This document shows, in pieces, positions 23,241-37,289 of a stretch of 64,000 nt of DNA (position 1 is the first letter of the stretch; each line of letters starts with the position of its first letter). The stretch lies in contig NC_079883.1 of assembly GCF_029227915.1 (NCBI RefSeq), forward strand, positions 14,508,001 to 14,572,000, given 5' to 3'. The notes under the pieces were generated by a model. The model ran no database searches, was not told the DNA's origin, and saw only the letters and a list, made by a program, of their open reading frames with translations. This stretch comes from Hydractinia symbiolongicarpus (taxonomy: Eukaryota; Cnidaria; Hydrozoa; Anthoathecata; Hydractiniidae). The position numbers were made by a program, and so were the translations under genes.

Positions 23241-26200
23241 GCCTAATGTAATATCTTTGTAATATACAGTAATACACTGTAGTACTTAGTAATATGCCGT
23301 ATTGTATACTGTAGTACTTAGTAATATGCCGTATTACTTTGTAGTATCCAGTAATACACTGTAATACCTTGTAGTATTCAGTAATACCCTGTAATACCTT
23401 GTAGTATTCAGTAATACCCTGTAATACCTTGTAGTATTCAGTAATACACTGTAATACCTTGTAGTATTCGGTAATACACTGTAATACTTTGTAGTATTCA
23501 GTAGTACACTGTAATACCTTGTAGTATTCAGTAATATACTGTAATGCCTTGTAGTATTCGGTAATACACTGTAATACCTTGTAGTATTCAGTAATATACT
23601 GTAATACCTTGTAGTATTCGGTAATACACTGTAATACCTTGTAGTATTCAGTAATATACTGTAATGCCTTGTAGTATTCGGTAATACACTGTAATACCTT
23701 GTAGTATTCAGTAATATACTGTAATACTTTGTAGTATTCAGTAGTACACTGTAATACCTTGTAGTATTCAGTAATACCCTGTAATACCTTGTAGTATTCA
23801 GTAATACACTGTAATACCTTGTAGTATTCGGTAATACACTGTAATACTTTGTAGTATTCAGTAGTACACTGTAATACCTTGTAGTATTCAGTAATATACT
23901 GTAATGCCTTGTAGTATTCGGTAATACACTGTAATACCTTGTAGTATTCAGTAATATACTGTAATACCTTGTAGTATTCGGTAATACACTGTAGTACTTT
24001 GTAGTATTCAGTAATACACTGTAATACCTTGTAGTATTCAGTAATATACTGTAATACCTTGTAGTATTCGGTAATACACTGTAATACCTTGTAGTATTCC
24101 GTAATACACTGTAATACTTTGTAGTATTCAGTAATACTTTGTAGTATTTAGTAATACACTGTAATACCTTGTAGTATTCGGCAATATACTGTAATGCCTT
24201 GTAGTATTCGGTAATACACTGTAATAACTTGTAGTATTCAGTAATACACTGTAATGCCTTGTAGTATTCAGTAATATACTGTAATGCCTTGTAGTATTCG
24301 GTAATACACTGTAATACCTTGTAGTATTCAGTAATATACTGTAATACCTTGTAGTATTCGGTAATACACTGTAATACTTTGTAGTATTCAGTAATACACT
24401 GTAATACCTTGTAGTATTCGGTAATACACTGTAATACTTTGTAGTATTCAGTAGTACACTGTAATACCTTGTAGTATTCAGTAATATACTGTAATGCCTT
24501 GTAGTATTCGGTAATACACTGTAATACCTTGTAGTATTCAGTAATATACTGTAATACCTTGTAGTATTCGGTAATACTTTGTAGTATTTAGTAATACACT
24601 GTAATACCTTGTAGTATTCGGTAATATACTGTAATGCCTTGTAGTATTCGGTAATACACTGTAATACTTTGTAGTATTCAGTAATACTTTGTAGTATTTA
24701 GTAATACACTGTAATACCTTGTAGTATTCGGTAATATACTGTAATACCTTGTAGTATTCGGTAATACACTGTAATACTTTGTAGTATTCAGTAGTACACT
24801 GTAATACCTTGTAGTATTCAGTAATATACTGTAATGCCTTGTAGTATTCGGTAATACACTGTAATACCTTGTAGTATTCAGTAATATACTGTAATACCTT
24901 GTAGTATTCGGTAATACACTGTAATACTTTGTAGTATTCAGTAATACACTGTAATACCTTGTAGTATTCGGTAATACACTGTAATACTTTGTAGTATTCA
25001 GTAGTACACTGTAATACCTTGTAGTATTCAGTAATATACTGTAATGCCTTGTAGTATTCGGTAATACACTGTAATACCTTGTAGCATTCAGTAATATACT
25101 GTAATACCTTGTAGTATTCAGTAATATACTGTAATGCCTTGTAGTATTCGGTAATACACTGTAATACCTTGTAGTATTCAGTAATATACTGTAATACCTT
25201 GTAGTATTCGGTAATACACTGTAATATTTTGTAGTATTCAGTAATACACTGTAATGCCTTGTAGTATTCGGTAATACACTGTAATACCTTGTAGTATTCA
25301 GTAATATACTGTAATGCTTTGTAGTATTCGGTAATACACTGTAATACCTTGTAGTATTCAGTAATACACTGTAATGCCTTGTAGTATTCGGTAATACACT
25401 GTAATACTTTGTAGTATTCAGTAATACTTTGTAGTATTTAGTAATACACTGTAATACCTTGTAGTATTCGGTAATATACTGTAATACCTTGTAGTATTCG
25501 GTAATACACTGTAATACTTTGTAGTATTCAGTAGTACACTGTAATACCTTGTAGTATTCAGTAATATACTGTAATGCCTTGTAGTATTCGGTAATACACT
25601 GTAATACCTTGTAGTATTCAGTAATATACTGTAATACCTTGTAGTATTCGGTAATACACTGTAATACTTTGTAGTATTCAGTAATACACTGTAATACCTT
25701 GTAGTATTCGGTAATACACTGTAATACTTTGTAGTATTCAGTAGTACACTGTAATACCTTGTAGTATTCAGTAATATACTGTAATGCCTTGTAGTATTCG
25801 GTAATACACTGTAATACCTTGTAGCATTCAGTAATATACTGTAATACCTTGTAGTATTCAGTAATATACTGTAATGCCTTGTAGTATTCGGTAATACACT
25901 GTAATACCTTGTAGTATTCAGTAATATACTGTAATACCTTGTAGTATTCGGTAATACACTGTAATATTTTGTAGTATTCAGTAATACACTGTAATGCCTT
26001 GTAGTATTCGGTAATACACTGTAATACCTTGTAGTATTCAGTAATATACTGTAATGCTTTGTAGTATTCGGTAATACACTGTAATACCTTGTAGTATTCA
26101 GTAATACACTGTAATGCCTTGTAGTATTCGGTAATACACTGTAATACCTTGTAGTATTCAGTAATATACTGTAATGCCTTGTAGTATTCGGTAATACACT

Positions 26201-27062
26201 GTAATACCTTGTAGTATTCAGTAATATACTGTAATACCTTGTAGTATTCGGTAATACACTGTAGTACTTTGTAGTATTCAGTAATACACTGTAATACCTT
26301 GTAGTATTCAGTAATATACTGTAATACCTTGTAGTATTCGGTAATACACTGTAATACCTTGTAGTATTCAGTAATACACTGTAATACTTTGGAGTATTCA
26401 GTAATACTTTGTAGTATTTAGTAATACACTGTAATACCTTGTAGTATTCGGTAATATACTGTAATGCCTTGTAGTATTCGGTAATACACTGTAATACTTT
26501 GTAGTATTCAGTAATACACTGTAATACCTTGTAGTATTCGGTAATACACTGTAATACCTTGTAGTATTCAGTAATACACTGTAATACTTTGTAGTATTCA
26601 GTAATACTTTGTAGTATTCAGTAGTACACTGTAATACCTTGTAGTATTCAGTAATATACTGTAATGCCTTGTAGTATTCGGTAATACACTGTAATACCTT
26701 GTAGTATTCAGTAATATACTGTAATACCTTGTAGTATTCGGTAATACACTGTAGTACTTTGTAGTATTCAGTAATAGCTACACTGTAATACCTTGTAGTA
26801 TTCAGTAATATACTGTAATACCTTGTAGTATTCGGTAATACACTGTAATACCTTGTAGTATTCAGTAATACACTGTAATACTTTGTAGTATTCAGTAATA
26901 CTTTGTAGTATTTAGTAATACACTGTAATACCTTGTAGTATTCTGTAATATACTGCAATGCCTTGTAGTATTCGGTAATACACTGTAATACCTTGTAGTA
27001 TTCAGTAATATACTGTAATACCTTGTAGTATTCGGTAATACAATAATAGTAATACGTTGTTA
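23241..27062. repeat. satellite array A, 30-bp units of three 10-bp words
   Basis: About 3.8 kb of tandem units of the form GTAATACACT-GTAATACCTT-GTAGTATTCA, with recurrent single-base variants (TATACT, GTAATGCCTT, GTAGTATTCG). Occasional 20-bp units shift the phase. Each junction contains GTATT-CAGT-AATAC, a possible 5-bp hairpin. A block of about 740 bp is duplicated (from about 24641 and again from about 25381), marked by a shared rare GTAGCATTCA at 25081 and 25821. One insertion, AGCTA, sits near 26776. Confidence 0.98.
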
Positions 27063-30000
27063 TATGGATTATTAAAACTTTAAACACGGTTGCTATTGCC
27101 CGCTATGACGTAAGTTGTAACCAATGACATGCCGCCCTTTGCCTGGGTAATAAAGCTATATATGGGACTTTTCTGTCATTTGTATTTGGATGTCCAGTGT
27201 GATATTTAAGATGATTTAAGTTTGTTGTTTTTGTCCTCAGTGATCGTACATTTTCCCCCGCCATTAGCTTGACTTTCGTGTAAGTCACTAGTCGAAAACC
27301 AACAACCGTTGCAAAGAGGCTACAATAAACACTCGACGACAGCATGTTGAATAAACAGTGGTACTCTGTAGTTTGACAAATCATTAGTATTATCCCTATT
27401 GTTTTTGTTTGATTTTTTATATTTTCAAATATCTATACGCCAATAAGATGAACACTACTGCGTTACCTAAATTAGACCAAAGCTAAGTTGTTTATTTTTG
27501 AGCTTCAAAGATTATCTTTAATTTTGTAAACTTTGGGACGACAATATTTCTAATTGGGAATTTTTAACATCGATATGCGTGTGGCGTGGTGGAATGCAGA
27601 GGCAAGGGGGGATTGCGGGATTCCTACAATTTCGTATCCTGATACCATAATATGCACTAATCATTGCTCCCCATGTTAGGATATATATAACTTGCTTCAG
27701 AGGTCCTGCAGTGTTTAATACTGGCTCTAATATTCCTTGACGGTGTTCTTGTAAGTCGAAATATCGAAGTTTTTTTCGTGCATTCTTATCACCCTAATTT
27801 TTTAAAAAATGTTGCAGATTAAAACAAAATAATACCAATACACCAATTCATAAGAAAACAATTACATTTCCCGTTGTAAAAACCGGCGTATAAAAAAAAA
27901 TTCCGACGAAATAGAATCTCTTTAGAAAATTTTTAGGCGATGTTTTATAGAACTGGGGTGTTGCACTAACTAATCGTTCATAATCTACACTTTGTGCTAA
28001 AAATGCATGAAGTATAAACTAGTATATAAATAACTAGCTGTATTATACTTCGTTTAGAAAGCGTTATACTATTTGACAGCCTGAGCGCTAATGAGAGGGT
28101 GGAAGGGAAGCGGAAAAGAAAATGAGATAAAAGACGTGCTGAATTACCTCCTTTTTTTTACTGCGTTATATTAAAATAGCAAGTGGTAACAAACTATAAA
28201 ATGTCGTGCTTCTTTGTTTTGTTTAATAACTTTTTGTGTCTAGTAGCATGATTCGGACAAATACGTTTTTAAGCGTTTTAATAAATGTAGTTTACATCTT
28301 ATGTAATTTTGGAGATATCGTAGATATATATTACGTTAATTATGCTGAACCTTATTAAGTGGACAATTTGTCAAGGCTGTTATTGGTCGAAAAACAAAAA
28401 GGACATATATAAAATCACTGTTTTGTCTAGAAAGTGTTTAAAATTTAGAACGATATCTTTTTTATTTGAACTTACTTTTGTTTTGTAGTGTTGAAGTGTT
28501 TTATTTTCTTTCTATTTTGCTTATTTACATAGGTTTATTATTTTTTTTATTTTACTAAACATTTTTTACAATTACTTGGCAGAAATATTTCACAGTCCTA
28601 AAGGTTCTGGACTGATATGTAGCTCTGCCAAAATTGTTTAAAAGCACAATGTATATATGTTAGAAATCAGATTATATTTGTATCAGTTATTTTTCTGTTT
28701 ATGTCTTTCTCCATGAAGTATTAACGAAAGTTCAAGAGACTCGAGAAAGTGATTTGATAAAATGAATGCTGGAGTTATCAACTGTATTGTTAACAGGCCC
28801 CAGAATAATCTGAGGCGTTTTGTACGTTAAATGACTTGGGACTGGGTCAATTTTAGCAAAAAATGGGAAAATAAAAACATCTTTTTCTCTCAGTACTTTC
28901 AGAAATGTTAACAACGTGTATGAGCTGGTCCTACCTACACCATATTTTATAACCAAAAACGTCGCCCAAGATTGTAGGTTTGGCATAGTCATGACTATTG
29001 ATTGAGCGTTGTTCAAGTCAGTTCAGCCAGTTTTAATATCAATTCTCTAGTTAACTGACGTCAAAGATTAAATCTTTTTAAAACAAAATTAAGCCTGCAA
29101 AGGAATAACGGCGGAGTGGATTGTTTCAATGCTAAGAAAGCAGAAAGGTTTAAAGCCAGTCAACTTTCAGGAACAAAAAATTTTAAAAACAAAATAATTA
29201 GCAGATATTTAATCAAATTTCAGTATTTTTATTGCTTTTTTCCGATTTGTTTGATTTTAAGTGGAAATCCACCTTAACGGAAATGGTTTTTATATTCTTA
29301 TGTGGTTAAGTTTTTCTGTGATTGGTTAATGTGCACGAAAAATACTACGGAAAAACGAGTGTAAGTTGCACCTATTTTTCAATGCCATACTCCAGAAAGG
29401 TTACACTTTATAATTTGCTGAATATCGAGCAAAATGACAATTTGTAGAGAAATTCATTCCAAAATTTTTTACTCAAAACATTATTTTTATAAAACAGACA
29501 AACGTTCGCGGTAATGGGAAACAAAGGTCAAACTTTTTATTTTATTTTCTTCACTTAAAATGAAGTATGATGTGACATGACAGACATGTTTTTATTATTT
29601 ATTTTTACTCTAATGTTGACTAGAAGCAATTTAAAGTTTCAATGGTTATGATGTCATAGTTGCGTTAGGCTATACTCATAGTTAGTATGTAGGTCAGATC
29701 AAACAAAATTCAGTAAACCTAACAGATTATTGGAAACTTTGATATCTTACCCTGAGGCATATTTATACATAATAAATTGCTAACATACATGTAACAGTAG
29801 AAACCTCTGTTCTCCTATAAAGAGCCTTTGAGACTCCTATAGTGAGATTTTTTAGTTCACAAAGAAACACATTAAAAGAGACCTACGTTTATCAAGATCT
29901 ATGTTTAGATTTAGGATCTTTTTCAGACCATTCGCGTTTTTCTTCTCCCTTTTTATTAACTTATTTTTAGGGGATTACCGTAACATAGCCCATCATCAAC

Positions 30001-31310
30001 CCCGCGCACACGATCCCCGAAATGTAAAGGAATGTCAAGAACCGTAATAATTTAATATTTGGATTGAAACATTTAATAACTTATGAAATATTTATAGCCA
30101 TTTTTGCTAAGGGCTGGCTTTCTTTTAGGGCTCATTTTGAGAGCGCGCTACAATGAAATTGATTACCCTTAGTAAATAATTAACGTATAGCGTCAGAAAG
30201 ATGTTACACAAACAGAAAAACCTCTTCAAAATTTGTTATTGTTAACCTTGACATATCCAACTTCAAGAAATAACCAGGAAGGAGATCTGGAAATAAAAAA
30301 GAAAAGTTTTTTTTCTAAAAATACTAAATTAGAGTTTTTAACTCTAAATTTAAGTTTTTAATTTTAATACCTTTTTTAATTGCGATAGCGCGATGGTTTG
30401 GTTTCGGCTCAGCCCTACGGCATTCAAAAGTCACATTAATAAAGTTATTTTAAGGTAACAAGTGCTATCTTAAGATAACTCTATTAATCTGATTTCGGAA
30501 TGCGTGTATATTCACATAAATGTCTTGATTGTAAGATAACTCGAGTTATTTTAAGATAACATAAATGTGATAATTCTATCTTTTCTAATGCGCATATGTG
30601 TAAATGAACGTTGCTTAGGGTGCGGATACGTAAAGTAGCTCACAAAACAACAGCCTACATGAATTTCCGGCCGTATTGACATTTATTTTGATACGTCATT
30701 TGTATTGTCCTTGTGGTGTCGCGTATGTGCTCTGCTGTAGAGTTCGCTCTGCGGTGGAGAACAAGATGCATTTTGTTAGTTTTGTGTTGTGATGTATTGT
30801 CCCGTGTTAATTATGTAAAGAGAATAATTGTAATTTTGGTACTATTTTTAGTTAAATTTTCTGCACATCTTGCACATCTTTTTTCTGCGCATTCAGTCTT
30901 CAACATGTAATGACAGAGTCGAACATACATTTTTGTATTAAATTTGCTGTTGAGTGAAATTTTTCTTTCATACATCACAGGAGTTGTCCTGTATCTCAGC
31001 ATCTGTTTTAGTTGTTTTCTCTCACATGTAGTTGGCTTGGCTTACGCCACTATATATCTAGTAAGTGTTTATTTCTTATTATATTTTATGTCATCTTACA
31101 TGTGTAATTTGTTGCTTAAATTTCGTCTTGTAATTTTGTCGTTTAGCGAGTAAAAATAGTTAACTTAGTTGAAATCGTGTAAGCACCTACACTAGTCGAT
31201 AAGGCCCGCAGAAAAATCTACTTAGTGAATACACAAAAAAAAAATTTTCCCCGTGTTTCCCCGTCGCCTTTATTGAGTAGAGCTTAAAACGCTGCTGAAA
31301 ATAAATGTAT
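27063..31310. other. long non-coding stretch
   Basis: No domain-bearing open frame is visible. Short frames at 27103-27384 and 28732-29016 (minus) lack recognisable motifs. Near 30430-30580 there are several small palindromic stretches of AAGATAACTCGAGTTAT type. Confidence 0.5.
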
Positions 31311-31311
31311 A

Positions 31312-31370
31312 CAGTATTCTCTTCAATTAGCGGACACTTAATTAACGGACACTCGAGCGGACAAATTTTT
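31312..31370 (+). repeat. pogo/Tigger-like transposon end
   Basis: TA then CAGTATTCTCTTCAATTAGC, followed by three CGGACA words, resembles the terminal inverted repeat of pogo-like Tc1/mariner elements, which insert at TA. I did not find the matching right end in the window. Confidence 0.45.
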
Positions 31371-31458
31371 TTGCACGAAATGGCAACTATAGGCTTTTTT
31401 TCTCTCCAATTAGCGTACAATCCAAAAAATTAGAGATAAGCATTTAATTTTAAAATAT

Positions 31459-31899
31459 CTATTTTAAACACTTTAAAACTTTACAGGAAATGTCTGCTTT
31501 TACAGTCTCAATCTTCTTCGCAAACCAGTCAATCAATTTTTCTTGTCCATAAAACTTATACACAACTGGTATTTCCAGACCATATCCACCTCCACGATTA
31601 ACTCTCTTTCCACAAACCTAAGCTGTAATCGAAGTGTTCGAGACTTTCAAGAACATGAAAAATATTTTTGATATGTTTTGTGGCATGTGTACAACAATGC
31701 TTTCGTTTTGTAAAGAATCAGTTCTTATTATTGCTATTGCATTTCCGTCCACTTCGTTAGATGGCTCATGCCTGAATTGTAACAGCTCCCTGTAATAGTA
31801 CTCATTCCAATCCTTTTCGATGAGTATGGGTATGTTGACCTCAATATCTATGTTAAACGACAGTTTGAGCGTTAAATGCAGGTAAACCCTGCCATTCAT
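31459..31899 (-). pseudogene. HIRAN-domain protein, broken by one stop codon
   Basis: From ATG at 31899 the frame reads 93 residues to a TAG at 31618-31620, then continues in the same frame to 31459. The segment HEPSNEVDGNAIAIIRTD with VVHMPQNISKIF is the HIRAN core, and beyond the stop VNRGGGYGLEIPVVYKFYG continues the same family. Similar HIRAN-containing repeat genes are common in cnidarian genomes. The single stop suggests a recent loss or a tolerated transposon remnant. A pogo-like end lies about 90 bp downstream (31312-31370). Confidence 0.75.
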
Positions 31900-34465
31900 C
31901 TAGTGATTAGTGCAGATATACGTTATACTAAAACTCTGTTGAGTTGTTATAGAAAGAAGTTTTCTGCAAGTGCGATTCAAATAAAATTGAGTTATTTATA
32001 AGACATTGAATGCCAGTTGGATCACTTAAACCGTCACACATCATGGCGGAGTGCTTTATTCAGATGTACTGTACCCCCTACCTGAACATATATTTTAAAA
32101 TCTCACAAGTAGCGGTGAAAAAAGCACGAAATAACTACACCATATTAAAACCTTTTCCAGCAGGATTAGCCACCAAACATTTTCTATTTTGCAAAACGTT
32201 GTCACGATGGCTCAAGACACATAAAAACTAGTCCGTTAACTATAAACCCAACATACATTTTAAAAATCAGGGAACATTTTTTTGTTTTTTTTAAGAAAAA
32301 ATACAGAATTTATGTCAATATTTCTTTGTGTATCAAAGCTACATTGGCCAAACATGCGTTTCCTACTGATCACAGTGTTTGTATTCCGTGAATTATGTTT
32401 AGCATGGGTAAAATTCATGGTATTGTTGTTTAAAAAAATTGTCAAATTAAGTCCACTTGAGATATTTGAACTAAGTTTGTCTACAAAAAACAGTTATTCA
32501 CATTAATTAATCAGCTCAAAAAATATCTGCAAACTAATTACAGACGATGTGGCATCCACAAAAAAAAATAGTCCACATGGAATTTAATTCATGTGACACA
32601 TAATTCAGTGGTTCTATATTGTTATCCATTAACATCTTAGCTTTAACTGATTAACTGTACAGAGTCAAGCATGGTATTCCAATATTCCCGCATATACTTA
32701 ATGAAAATCATACTATATATCACAAAACTTTGTTAAAATTTAATTGAAATGGAGTTCTCTAATAGTCTGGATGTAATACAATTTTCTCAATGAATGTGTA
32801 GTCTACGAAGTCTGTTATTTCTATTTGTCTTTTTGTGACCATGTCAACAGAATTGAAAACATTGTTTAAATTTTTATAAAGCAATAAGGAAAAAAGAATC
32901 AACAAGCATTGCAGTTAGTGAGTGAAATACATCGCTACTTTTTGGCCACAATGGACCAGTGTCAATGTTGTAAGTGTTTGATTGTGCGTCAAAACCAATA
33001 CATATGTGTTCAGGCTGAAAATATAATCAACAAGTCACCAAGCCCAAAAAATACCGTCAATGAAGAAACTTTATGAAATTCCTGAAACTTGTACTTGAAA
33101 AGAGCAATTGGCTTTTAAAAATTGATTCTGGACCTATTTGTATTCATGAAAACGGCACACAGTTATAACCTATGGTATAAAGCCAATAGCACTAGTGGAA
33201 CAAATACTCCACATAAATGTTTTTCTTTTTGATTCAGCCTAAAAAACAGCAAAAATGCAATGTGTACCAACTAGGATTTTTCTATATAAAAAATTTTTTT
33301 CAATTAAGAACAACGAGTTTCCATTCATTACTATCTGCATGCATGAATAGATGGTTTTTTTTATTTATATATTTCCAGCATTAAAAAATAATTATTTGAG
33401 GAAACTTCTTAAATGTTTCCATTCATTACTATTTGCATATATATAAATGTTTTTATATTTCTTATTTTTGCAACGTTAAAAATAATTATTTGAGGAAATT
33501 TCTTTAATGTTTGTTAAACTTTCACACAACTGTTTAAAAAGTTATGCAGACTTTTACTTTGGACTAAAACGTTCTTTTACTTTATATTTTTATTGTACAT
33601 GAAGCAGAGACCAGTGTCGTTCTAGGGTTATTAAGAAATATTTACGTTATATTTAGGTTAAATCTTGGCATTCATTTTTTTGCTTTGCTAAATTGTATTT
33701 TTGGTAATATAGAACAGACAGCCAATTACTGATATGAAAAATCGTAAGAATAATATTAAACGAAGATCCATACAATGTAAATGTAAGTCCTTGCTTTTTT
33801 ATTGCTTTAGACTCCTCAAATAGAAATATGTGAACACATCTTTTAGAGTACTATTAGACCTCTATGTATTGTCTGCAAATTCCGGAGAATTGCTTCAATA
33901 TTTTATTGTTTTGTGTTTTGTTTTTTAGCGGAGAAACTGATTACATTACAACGAACGAATGAATGATCAGTGAAAAACAATCTAAGAAATGTATGGATGC
34001 TGAGTCGTTTACAACACATGTAAAAAAGTGCGCCAAATATAATTTTTTTAAAAAAATCTGCCGAATTTATGGATACTGTGTCGTTGATAGCAAGCACAAA
34101 CTGTGTATTTGCTTTCCCCTCTTGAAAATTTTAGCGAATGTGTGCATGAGAGTTCTGTAACCATGGAACCAATATACGTCTTATGTGCCTTTAACAGAAC
34201 ACTGTGTGGTGAAAATCAATATAAGAATTGCGTCAATGCTGTGGCAGTTTCACGCGCTGTTAGTAAAAGTATGGATGCTGTTTCTAACAAAACATTATAA
34301 TCAATGCAAAATGTTATTTTTACATTTGTTAATGCTCGGGAACTGCAATCTTTCTAAAAAGAGTATGAATGTCATGTCAAGCAAAAAAGGTGTACTAAGC
34401 TATGTTGTGGAAATCATTGCAGCAAATATAAGGTCGTGTTCCCATAAGTTCTTAAAAAGATGATG
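31900..34465. other. non-coding AT-rich stretch
   Basis: Nothing recognisable was found. A pair of similar segments (TTTCCATTCATTACTAT followed by AATAATTATTTGAGGAAA) occurs near 33319-33400 and 33417-33500, a weak tandem duplication. Confidence 0.45.
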
Positions 34466-34545
34466 GATTTAGTGCAGCTCTGTCGGTAGAGCGTTTGAAT
34501 CATCTCCTCTACTTGAGATTATAAGTTCAATGTCCCCCCATTGTC
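34466..34545 (+). repeat. tRNA-derived remnant
   Basis: CAGCTCTGTCGGTAGAGCG matches a tRNA A-box region of the TAGCTCAGTCGGTAGAGC kind, followed about 35 bases later by a degenerate B box (AAGTTCAATGTCC). Stems do not close well, so this is a SINE or pseudogene rather than a working tRNA. Confidence 0.5.
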
Positions 34546-35544
34546 TAGTTAGTTTGTCATTTCATAAAGATTTTTGTAGCAATGGGAGCTAAACACTGGA
34601 AACCTGGTCCATCCTGAAATTCATTGAGCACAGACCACATTAAATATAAATCACCATCAGTGGTTTGAGCCAGAATTGTAAGAGAATTTACATACTGGAT
34701 GGTTCTTTTGTTATGAAAGTTTTTTTGCAGTAACTTTAATGACTAAGGTGTCTTTTTATGCCACTACCTGTACACATGATAGAGCTTAAAAGTACTGCCA
34801 AACTCTTTTTCCATGTATTGGAATAAAATGTTAGTGTTGATCATGTTGTTGTTATTTGTTTCTTTACAATACATATTATGACTGCTAGGTGATATATTTC
34901 TCTGTTTGCTATTACTTTTCCTAAAATTCATAGTTTCCAAATTAATTGTATTCATTTCCAAAGTTTTTTCGTGTAACATTTCTGTGATCTAATAGCAAGA
35001 TTTTTAAAGATTAATTGTTTTTTAGTGAAGAAACTGATTATTGAAATCCACTAGCTGTTACTGTTTTGCCAATTTATATAACCAAAAATTGCAGCAAGCT
35101 CAACTGACATCCAGTTATACAATGGCAAGTGCCTTAGCACAAGCAGATCGATATTAACAAATATGTTCTTGCTTAATTAGTCTTATATATTAATTCGGTA
35201 TATAACTTCACAATAAAAATAAATACGAGAAGTTTGATTGATGATGACATTTTTTATTTTATTTTAACGGATATTTTGTCTTGTTACTACAAGACAATTA
35301 TCAACGTAAATTGTTACAATTATCTCAAAAGTTTTTTAAATATAATTTTCAACAACTACGCAATACACAGAGGACGTATAAAACAATACTTAACGAAACA
35401 TATAACACATAACGGCATACCCAAAGGTATATAAACTATATACCGTTGGTGAGGGGACAAATGCACTCCTCCCCTTGTTGACTATAAATAATATTTATCT
35501 TAAAACAATTTTAATGGAACAGATAATCCCTGTACATTAAGCGT

Positions 35545-37025
35545 GGGACTGTTATCACAAATATACATGGCCTCAGCTATTTTTTTCTTTTTAAAGTGGT
35601 GAACATTATCTATCAAAATACTGAAGTTCTTTTGTTCACCAAGTTGGTAATTCTCAATGACTGAATGTTTTAGGATGTGAGAGTTCTTATCGCGTTTTTG
35701 GTGGTCTATCTTTCATTAAGCCTCCTGGCTGTTTCACCAATGTATATAGCATCGCACTATTCCACCGGAAAAGTATATTTGTACACAACACCATGTTGTG
35801 TTCATCCTTGGTTCTATTTCACAGAAAATAGCAAACATAACATTTTACATTGATCAGCAATGCGTGGCTTGACATTGGCTGATAGAAACTGTTTAAAAGT
35901 GTTAGACGCTTTACTAAGCAGTTACCATTATTTTCTAATTCGCTTTTCTTAAACGAAATTAACCTTATTTATTTTCCCGTAGCCAGACTTGACAGAATAA
36001 AAACCATGAAAGGTGTTATTGGAGATTCATTGGTGTCTTCTTCAGAAACAGTGTCGGCATTTTGAATGTTGAAATTTCGCTGTGTGTTATTAATTACATT
36101 AGATACAACTGCTTCGGGATAAGTTTTTTATAAACACATTTTTTAAGTGATTTAGTTCGTATTTCAGATCTTGTGATTAAGAGCATATATTAAACGCTCT
36201 CAACACCAACCATTTAACCGTTTCAACTTTCCATGGGCGTGATGCAGATGAATTCTAGTGCATTTATATGTCAGTGTTCGTGTCTTTTCGATAAATAGAT
36301 GTGTTTTTACATCAAGAAAGGCTATGTAGTTATCGTTTTTAACTTCATATGTTCACTGGATATTCGAATGGTAACTATTAAGTGTGATCAGCACATTGTT
36401 TATCTGGTTTTCATTAACAGTGTCATCTACATATTTCTTCCAAAATTTTACTGAATTTTCTAATTTTGGGACTATTTCATTCTCCAACTCAACCATGAAG
36501 ATATGCTAGGACTGGTCCTAGAGGCGAGCCCATTGCTACACCATCTACCTGAATATAAGTTGGTTGTTAAAACTGAAATGTACATGTTTTGTACATGAGA
36601 TTAATAGATGTTTCATTTCCTCTCGCTTAATTTTTGTTTCTATAACTTTTTCAGCATATATCTTTTGCAATATTATGTCTATCTTTTGTTCCAACGGAAC
36701 GTTGGTGAATAAACTAGTGACGTCAAAAGGTACTAGTTTGTAATTATGAGGTATCTTTTCTCCTTTCAATGATAATATAAAATCTAAACAGCTTTCAGTA
36801 GTATATGTTGACTTTGTCAGCGGTGTTAAAGATTTCGCGAGGTAGTTTGATGTGTTGTAAGTAGCAGATCCGATATTCGATATGATGGGTCGTGATGGTA
36901 AATCGTCAGCTACTGTAGAATTAGGTGGTATCTTGTGAACCTTGGCGGTACCATGAAACTGAGCAGGGCTGGAACCTTGTGGATACAACTTTTTGTATTC
37001 GTTTTCTGTGCTCTCTGAACTTGGT
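35545..37025 (-). pseudogene. Penelope-like element: reverse transcriptase and GIY-YIG remnant
   Basis: The longest open part, 36545-36988, contains KVHK, SRPIISNIGSATYN and VPFDVTSLFTNVPLEQKIDI, the hallmark of Penelope-like reverse transcriptases. Downstream on the same strand GVAMGSPLGPVLA (about 36495-36540) and YVDDT follow in shifted frames. Near 35711-35795 VVYKYTFPVE and IYIGETARRLNER mark a GIY-YIG endonuclease. Stops and frameshifts are spread throughout, so it is dead. Residues ENEYKKLYP extend the frame to about 37015. I could not define its ends. Confidence 0.88.
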
Positions 37026-37289
37026 TAATTTGTTTTCTTATTGACATTTGGTGTTATATACATAGTGGTTGTATTATAAGATGGAGCGTAAATATCTACG
37101 CAAATGTTTATCGTCGTCTTGTGTTTAATCCCCTTCTAAACTGCCTTATCCCAAAAGAGCCAAAGCTCTTTTGTTAAAATTATTCTTCTATTTGATTTTT
37201 AATATTAATTGTTAATCAACCGCATTTGATGTGGTACTTTAATATCAGATTTTTATTTCCTTAAAGGGCGGAAGAAATTTACATCTGTA

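Noticed and set aside
23241-27062. CRISPR-like regular repeats
   Set aside because: There are no unique spacers and the genome is eukaryotic; this is satellite DNA.
26398-27087. 229-residue open frame with a Tyr-rich decapeptide repeat; similar frames at 56685-57273
   Set aside because: The 30-bp satellite unit is a multiple of three and lacks stops in this frame, so the frame is a by-product of the repeat.
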